Of a stretch of 41,149 bases of DNA, positions 36,632-41,149 are shown piece by piece (position 1 is the first letter of the stretch; the number at the start of each line of letters is the position of its first letter). Made by a program: the position numbers and the translations under genes. Where the stretch lies: positions 1-41,149 of the forward strand of contig NZ_FORG01000029.1 in assembly GCF_900113945.1 (NCBI RefSeq), written 5' to 3'. The notes below the pieces were generated by a model. It was not told where the DNA came from. It made no database searches and worked only from the letters and a program-made list of their open reading frames with translations. Source of the stretch: Xenorhabdus mauleonii (GTDB taxonomy: Bacteria > Pseudomonadota > Gammaproteobacteria > Enterobacterales > Enterobacteriaceae).

Positions 36632-37054
36632 TTATCCAACGGTGACAAGCATTTGACTGTTAATGAACTTTCCACTGCCGAGAGTCGGCGCGGGTATATC
36701 TGGGGTTTGTGCCGGTGGCGGACTTTTTGCCAGATCTGTGGGCGTAAAACTGGCTATAAACTTCTGCCCAACTAATATAACGGGTTGACCACTCAGACAC
36801 CATATAGCTTGTTGGTCAGCATTCAGCAGGCTTATAGTCACTTTTCCCTTCCCGGGGATAGGGAAACCAGGGGCAATATAAACTGCATCCAAGCTGATCT
36901 TTTTTTCATCCCCCAGAACACAGACTTTTTTATTATTAATGTTAGCTTTACCACTGCCTTTAATTTGAGCCGAGCCAGTAATAGTGACCAGGCGGTGACT
37001 AAACATTGTGTCAAATAACAGAGCATCATTATCAATCACGATATACTTGCTCAT
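36632..37054 (-). CDS. afp10: eCIS spike-tip protein, PAAR-like (Afp10/Pvc10-like, 140 aa)
   Basis: Small beta-rich protein: YIVIDNDALLFDTMFSHRLV, TITGSAQIKGSGKANINNKK, VCVLGDEKKISLDAVYIAPG, FPIPGKGKVTISLL. This is the pattern of the Afp10 tip that crowns the central spike and punctures the target membrane. A Pro-rich tail (SPPPAQTPDIPAPTLGSGKF) closes it. The start overlaps the end of the gp25-like gene in an ATGA. It appears intact. Confidence 0.8.
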   Translation of the reverse strand: MSKYIVIDNDALLFDTMFSHRLVTITGSAQIKGSGKANINNKKVCVLGDEKKISLDAVYIAPGFPIPGKGKVTISLLNADQQAIWCLSGQPVILVGQKFIASFTPTDLAKSPPPAQTPDIPAPTLGSGKFINSQMLVTVG

Positions 37055-37470
37055 CTAAAGTACCCTCTGCGCCCATCAGCCAGATCCAAAAGGCCATCAA
37101 TGATAAAAACCTGAGACATACCGCGAATTTGGTAAGAGACTTGAATACGTAACAGCCCCAGCGTGTTATCATCAAATTCAGCATCAACAGCCACCAGAAA
37201 AACTCTCTGTTCATACTCTTCAATGCTGTGACGAATTAAGGCCTTGATATCGATTAATAAAGACGCTGTAACATTTTCAAACATAACAGCGTGTAAATCG
37301 CATCCATACCATGGGCGCATGACACGTTCTGCGGGTAATGTGTTGAATAAAATGTATAAGCTTTGCTGGATATCTTCGTAGTCCTTAACTAACTTTGCAC
37401 CCTCTTTAAGCGAAAAAGTGGGGGGGAAAGCCCAACCACAACCATAAATGTCATTACGTGCTGATACCAT
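37051..37470 (-). CDS. afp9: eCIS baseplate protein, gp25-like (Afp9/Pvc9-like, 139 aa)
   Basis: DIYGCGWAFPPTFSLKEGAK, then VMRPWYGCDLHAVMFENVTA and RHSIEEYEQRVFLVAV match T4 gp25/GPW-like baseplate proteins, including the R-P-x-x-G-C-D motif. In contractile systems it starts sheath polymerisation and joins wedge to hub. ATG at 37470 follows AGGCGGTAAT. It is intact, and it overlaps the next gene by four bases. Confidence 0.85.
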   Translation of the reverse strand: MVSARNDIYGCGWAFPPTFSLKEGAKLVKDYEDIQQSLYILFNTLPAERVMRPWYGCDLHAVMFENVTASLLIDIKALIRHSIEEYEQRVFLVAVDAEFDDNTLGLLRIQVSYQIRGMSQVFIIDGLLDLADGRRGYFR

Positions 37471-37517
37471 ATTACCGCCTATGATTGTTGTATGAGTGTA
37501 CGTTCTATTGCTAACGT

Positions 37518-38798
37518 CTATTGATTGAGCTTGACCTTACGTCCCTTAATCAATACATCGTTTGCTCCTCTAATTTCCAGATTGTCACCCTTTAACAGTA
37601 AGTCTTTTGCATCAATCTCCGTTTTTTTACTGCTTTGAGTGAGCAACTCTCCTTGTTTAAGGACAAGCTTGCTATTGTCTTCTCCCTTTTCTTCTTTAAA
37701 CACTATTCCCTCATCAGGGTGCAGAAGTAGATACTGCGTTTTACCGTCATGTTTAATGACGATCCCCCGCCCCTTATTCAATTCCGCATTGGGTGCGGGG
37801 TTGATTGGATTATGCATCGCCCCTAAAATAATCGGATAACGAGGATCATCTTCCAAAAAAGCCAGAACGACTTCATCTTTCTCCTCAGGATATAAATTCA
37901 AACCACTACCGTTGCTGGCAAAAGGTGTACTTAATCGCGCAAGTAGCTGTAACGGCTTATTATCTTTTCCCAAGATAGGCATCGTTACTTTCAGGCAGTG
38001 GTTTTTATCGGGGCCATCTTTATTTTCCGCCACCTGACCAATATGTATTCCTCGTATACCAGGGACCATGCCAGTATCAAGATCTTGTAACCAGTCAGAT
38101 CCCAGTACTAACTGGGTACGCCACTCAAACTTAGAAAAGGTATGGGTGATCGTAGTGACTAATGCTCGGCCATCCAAAGGCGCTCCAAAATTCTTAAGAT
38201 CCAGAGTTTGACCTAATTCATAACCAAGATTACCCTCCGTTTCTATTTCGCCCTGAATCCCTTCTCCATATAGGGCTAACAGACGGCTGTTGGCCCAAGT
38301 GGCTTGTTCTTGAGGCTGCAATGCCAAACTATGATTCAATATCCATTCTTTTTGTGACAAGGTGTTTAAGTTCCTGGCGTTAAATGCCTTATCTCCTAAA
38401 GACATTGGCTCAGCCACTGACACCGGATTCATCTCCTGTTTTTCTATATTCCAGCTACTGACTGATACACGCTTTGGCATAAAACGGTTATTTTGACTGA
38501 CACGGATTTTTATATGTTTTTCTGATTCCTTGCCGGAAATGGTTTGAGCGGTTTTTTTTAATGTGGGTTTGATAATAGTAATATAGCAGTGGTGACAGGG
38601 TCTCATGGGAGGGAAGCAATTGGGAAGCCAAATGGTGGACACATGGTATAAAACCAGGTACAGAAGAGATAGAAGGTCAGCAAGCTTATCCATGGAAGAA
38701 ACTTGATCGATAGTGTCGTCATAAGCGATTTTATGGGGTTTTCGACCCTGTAAATAATTCTGTGGTGCGACACGAGGCTGTTTCTGTGATTGTTTCAC
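37518..38798 (-). pseudogene. afp8: eCIS VgrG-like central spike (Afp8/Pvc8-like), 5'-truncated
   Basis: From about residue 113 onward (SSWNIEKQEMNPVSVAEPMS) the sequence is a good Afp8/VgrG-like spike: LALYGEGIQGEIETEGN, MVPGIRGIHIGQVAENKDGP, LLARLSTPFASNGSGLNLYP, DDPRYPIILGAMHNPINPAP. The C-terminal beta-helix ends NDVLIKGRKVKLNQ. Family members have more than 500 residues, starting with a gp27-like hub domain. Here that N-terminal domain is missing: the first 110 residues (QKQPRVAPQNYLQGRKPHKI, a hydrophobic LLSLLYLVLYHVSTIWLPNC) do not fit it and look like a fusion or frameshifted sequence. The gene is therefore probably not functional as a hub, and it marks the deletion end of the cluster. 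Confidence 0.7.
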
Positions 38799-38891
38799 AC
38801 AATAAGTTGAAATTATAGTGCGATGAAACCTACTGTCTCACCAGCAGTTCTCTACCTGATTGTGTTGAGAGTAATTTCGGCGTGCAAAGCG

Positions 38892-39041
38892 TCAGGGACA
38901 ACGTAGCCACGGGCAACCGTAGGAACGATTCGCGAGAGTCAATCCCAAACGCCCCGCAATCCGAATGCGGTCATGACAGGTTTTATGGCTGCCACCATCC
39001 TGGCGGGCAAAAAACTTTAATTCCTTAATCAATCGACTCAT
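38892..39041 (-). pseudogene. ICE/phage-type tyrosine-integrase N-terminal fragment
   Basis: From ATG 39041, with AAGGAAAAGCC upstream, the strand reads MSRLIKELKFFARQDGGSHK, TCHDRIRIAGRLGLTL. This closely fits the N-terminal core-binding domain of ICE/phage integrases (M-S-x-L-x-K-x-L-x-x-L-A-x-x-x-G-G-S-x-K-T-x-H-D-R). It goes off-frame after about 38 residues and stops at 38892. The catalytic domain is absent. The fragment sits at the junction between the truncated eCIS cluster and T6SS DNA. Confidence 0.6.
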
Positions 39042-39676
39042 TGGCTTTTCCTTACTTAACCTTTCAACTTGATGCGATCTCTGGCGCGCGACAGGGCGGA
39101 CAAAGCAGGAAATACCGGCTTTGCCCCTGACGGATATCTGTGCGCCAGAGTGAACGCTTGTTGAGGTATTGCGGGGTATCGGTTGAGTACGCGGTACTGC
39201 CGCCTGTATGAACAGGTCATCCCCACTGGCAAAGTGCCAGCCTCGATATCGTCAGGTTTTCCTTTTGATGATCTTTCAATCTATAAAATGCAGTGTCAGA
39301 TTCACTGTGTGGTTAAGTAGGCGTGAGCCTATCATTGTCCAGTTGTTCTTTTGCTGCGGCGTCACTTTCAGCGGTAACCCGACAAAAAGTGACTCCTTAA
39401 ATTCGCAAATAGTCAGCAAAAGCTATGCGAACGTTGAAATACCAGCAAGCACAGAAAAACGTGGCAAGGCGCAGTGTCAAACGACAGTTATGCGTTAATT
39501 ATTTGGATGCAGAAAAGTTATCTGTTGAATATTTCAAGCAGAGATCGTAGAAGTATGAATGTCGTGTATGAGAATAATTTTGTGGTATGACGTGAAGTGC
39601 ATGATTCAGTGTTCAATGCGCTTAGTTAACAGTATAAAAACACCTTTTAGGGTATTTTTTAGTTTAAAAAACCTTC
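39042..39676. other. Degenerate region between integrase fragment and T6SS
   Basis: About 630 bases with higher G+C pieces and many stops. A frame near 39440-39550 (QKNVARRSVKRQLCVNYL type) and another near 39250-39300 look like decayed coding DNA but cannot be named. No tRNA or att core could be identified. Confidence 0.35.
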
Positions 39677-39707
39677 ATTGTTAGACAAGGGGTTTATGTC
39701 TAACAAT
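39677..39707. repeat. Perfect 11-bp inverted repeat
   Basis: ATTGTTAGACA (39677-39687) and TGTCTAACAAT (39697-39707) with a nine-base spacer (AGGGGTTTA). It overlaps the stop of the minus-strand fragment at 39681-39935. A terminator, a regulator site or the arm of a recombination site are possible. Confidence 0.6.
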
Positions 39708-39935
39708 ATCTGCTTCCAAAGGTGCGCAGACGTACCGCAATGCTAGCTCTCCCTTGCAGGCTACAGGAGTTTTATTTCGCCACCCGAAGGCGATCCTGAC
39801 AGGCGATGGATCATTTTTGTAGAAAAAGATATTAACGGTTAGGCATAGAGTAGTCAAACCGTTGACTGCACCTGTCATTCTTATTTTTTCCTGAATTCTC
39901 GCGTGTACTCCTCTAATTCCCCCATATTCCACCAA
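39681..39935 (-). pseudogene. Small fragment, possibly of a DUF2169-type T6SS accessory gene
   Basis: The frame reads IRMTGAVNGLTTLCLTVNIF, GWRNKTPVACKGELALRYVC, APLEADIVRHKPLV and ends at 39681. The S/A-L-x-x-x-x-x-L-E-A-D-x-V-x-x-K-P order recalls DUF2169 proteins that accompany PAAR and T6SS effector genes. The similarity is short and I hold it loosely. Neither a proper start nor the rest of the domain is present. Confidence 0.3.
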
Positions 39936-40040
39936 AATCAGATGAAAAATCCATCTAATTAGTTAATTAATTTTATTGATGTATATGTACAATAAATTAA
40001 CCTGCCGGATAAAAAAATCTAACATAAAAAAGTAAAAAGA

Positions 40041-41149
40041 ATGATAAACAATAAGGAATCTCTGTACCTGCAAGAGCGCGCTTACCTGCGGGAACTGGCT
40101 CAGCGCGTGATAAAAGAGTCACCCCATTTAACGGACTTTCTGGCAACGGCCCATGATCCTGATATTCAACGTCTCTTTGAGGCATTTTCTCTGTTGATTG
40201 CCCGCTTACGAAATAAGTTGGAAGATGATTTCCCCGAAATTACCCACGGCATACTGTCCCGTATCTGGCCGTTAGTGCTGTGCCCTGTTCCACCCACGAC
40301 AATCATGCAATTTTTCCCCATCGATGACGAACATCAGGGCACTGCGGATATTCCCAGAAACACAGCTGTTTCTGCGCAGGCCGAAGAGCAATTACTCACC
40401 TTCAAAACCTGCCGCCCGCTGCATATTGAGCCTTTAGTGGTGCGGGATCGCACGGTGAAAAAAACCGGCACGCACAGTGAAATTATCCTGACCCTGTGCC
40501 AGACGGGAAGTACTTCTTCGGTCTGGAACTGCGGATCGCTCTCTTTTTTCCTTGGCACGGATACCGGACGAGCGGCGCAGCTCAGCCTGTGGCTTGACCA
40601 GCATATCTGTGAGATGAGCGTCAGAGCACAGGGCGAACAACGTAAACTGAACTGTTTTCCTTATGGCTGGCATGACCTGCTGGATAAGCCCATCCTGCCG
40701 ATGAAAAAGAGCACTTATACCGGCCTGCAAACGCTGGTTGAATATTATGTGCTGCCGCACCTGTATAATTTTGTCACGCTGGATATCAGCCGTGATCGCG
40801 CGGAAATCCCGCTCAATGCAGACGGTACGTTTGAACTGATTTTTCGTTTTGAAGGCGAACTGCCGCTGGATGATGTCGGTGATGCCTTTATGCTGGGCTG
40901 TGTGCCGGCTATTCATCTGGAAAAACGGCTCAGCCCGCCTGTCCTGCTGAGTGCCGAAAATCACTGTTATCCCTTGCCGCTGGGGGATTCCGTAAAATTT
41001 TTCCGGTTGCATGACATTCAGGTGGTTCAACAACCCGATGATGACGCCCAACGGGGCACGCCTTACCGCTATCTGCCGATAGAGCAATTTACGCCCGCAG
41101 CGGAGCTACTGGCCGGAGAAGAACCGGATTATTTTTACTACCAGCTTCG
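40041..41149 (+). CDS. tssF: Type VI secretion baseplate protein TssF (partial, cut by window end)
   Basis: ATG at 40041 opens a frame of at least 369 codons that runs off the right edge. The N-terminus, SLYLQERAYLRELAQRVIKE then DPDIQRLFEAFSLLIARLRN and KLEDDFPEITHGILSRIWPL, is the signature of TssF/ImpG/VasA, which forms the T6SS baseplate wedge with TssG, TssK and TssE. Further family marks are MQFFPIDDEHQG and CFPYGWHDLLDKP. The base composition is clearly richer in G+C than in the preceding 39 kb, so this is probably core-genome or older DNA beside the island. The usual partners (tssG and others) would lie beyond the window. The ribosome site is weak (AAAAAGA). Confidence 0.9.
   Translation, partial: MINNKESLYLQERAYLRELAQRVIKESPHLTDFLATAHDPDIQRLFEAFSLLIARLRNKLEDDFPEITHGILSRIWPLVLCPVPPTTIMQFFPIDDEHQGTADIPRNTAVSAQAEEQLLTFKTCRPLHIEPLVVRDRTVKKTGTHSEIILTLCQTGSTSSVWNCGSLSFFLGTDTGRAAQLSLWLDQHICEMSVRAQGEQRKLNCFPYGWHDLLDKPILPMKKSTYTGLQTLVEYYVLPHLYNFVTLDISRDRAEIPLNADGTFELIFRFEGELPLDDVGDAFMLGCVPAIHLEKRLSPPVLLSAENHCYPLPLGDSVKFFRLHDIQVVQQPDDDAQRGTPYRYLPIEQFTPAAELLAGEEPDYFYYQL

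Noticed and set aside
39961..41149. Idea that the last gene belongs to the eCIS as another baseplate protein
   Set aside because: Its N-terminal signature is clearly TssF of type VI secretion. Strand and base composition also differ from the eCIS block.

Overview
The window is AT-rich enterobacterial DNA, most probably from an entomopathogenic Morganellaceae genome (Xenorhabdus or Photorhabdus). That assignment is an inference. It rests on an Afp/PVC-type extracellular contractile injection system (eCIS), a DUF1240-like membrane protein, a type VI secretion gene at the right edge, and many small prophage, tail-fibre and IS remnants. No tRNA, rRNA or CRISPR array was seen.

Left part (1 to about 11.2 kb): a prophage and cargo graveyard. 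It opens with the tail end of an IS30-type transposase, then an intact TPR membrane protein and a free-standing tail-fibre tip domain. Next, on the minus strand, comes a wreck of a lambda-type tail module in the order M-L-K-I. Gene M is interrupted by the remains of a RelB/RelE-type toxin-antitoxin pair. An intact gene for an FtsK-gamma-like winged helix joined to a membrane segment lies between L and K. A lipoprotein gene beside M has a decayed second copy beyond I. Further right are small hypothetical genes, a 230-residue tail-fibre protein with a good terminator, and a DUF1240-like membrane protein.

Middle (11.2 to 19.4 kb): a phosphoethanolamine-transferase-like gene, more phage debris including a dead fibre tip, a dead IS3-family element, a nonsense-mutated XRE regulator, an exported purple-acid-phosphatase-type metallophosphoesterase flanked by imperfect direct repeats, and a truncated IS982-family transposase.

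Right part (19.6 to 38.8 kb, minus strand): the distal half of an Afp/PVC-like eCIS. In transcription order it encodes a 5'-truncated VgrG-like spike (afp8), gp25-like baseplate protein (afp9), PAAR-like tip (afp10), two large baseplate-wedge proteins (afp11, afp12), a repeat-bearing fibre (afp13), a tape-measure protein split by a frameshift (afp14), a DUF4255 tube terminator (afp16-like), an AAA+ ATPase (afp15-like), and a 1543-residue candidate payload toxin with a polyproline hinge and a C-terminal domain I cannot identify. The tube, sheath and LysM genes (afp1 to afp7) are absent, so the locus cannot build a particle alone. It is either decaying or depends on a related cluster elsewhere for the missing parts.

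Right edge (38.8 kb to end): an ICE/phage-type integrase N-terminal fragment, short remnants and an inverted repeat. The sequence then becomes visibly richer in G+C at an intact tssF (type VI baseplate) gene that runs off the window. This is probably the border between the accessory island and a conserved T6SS cluster.
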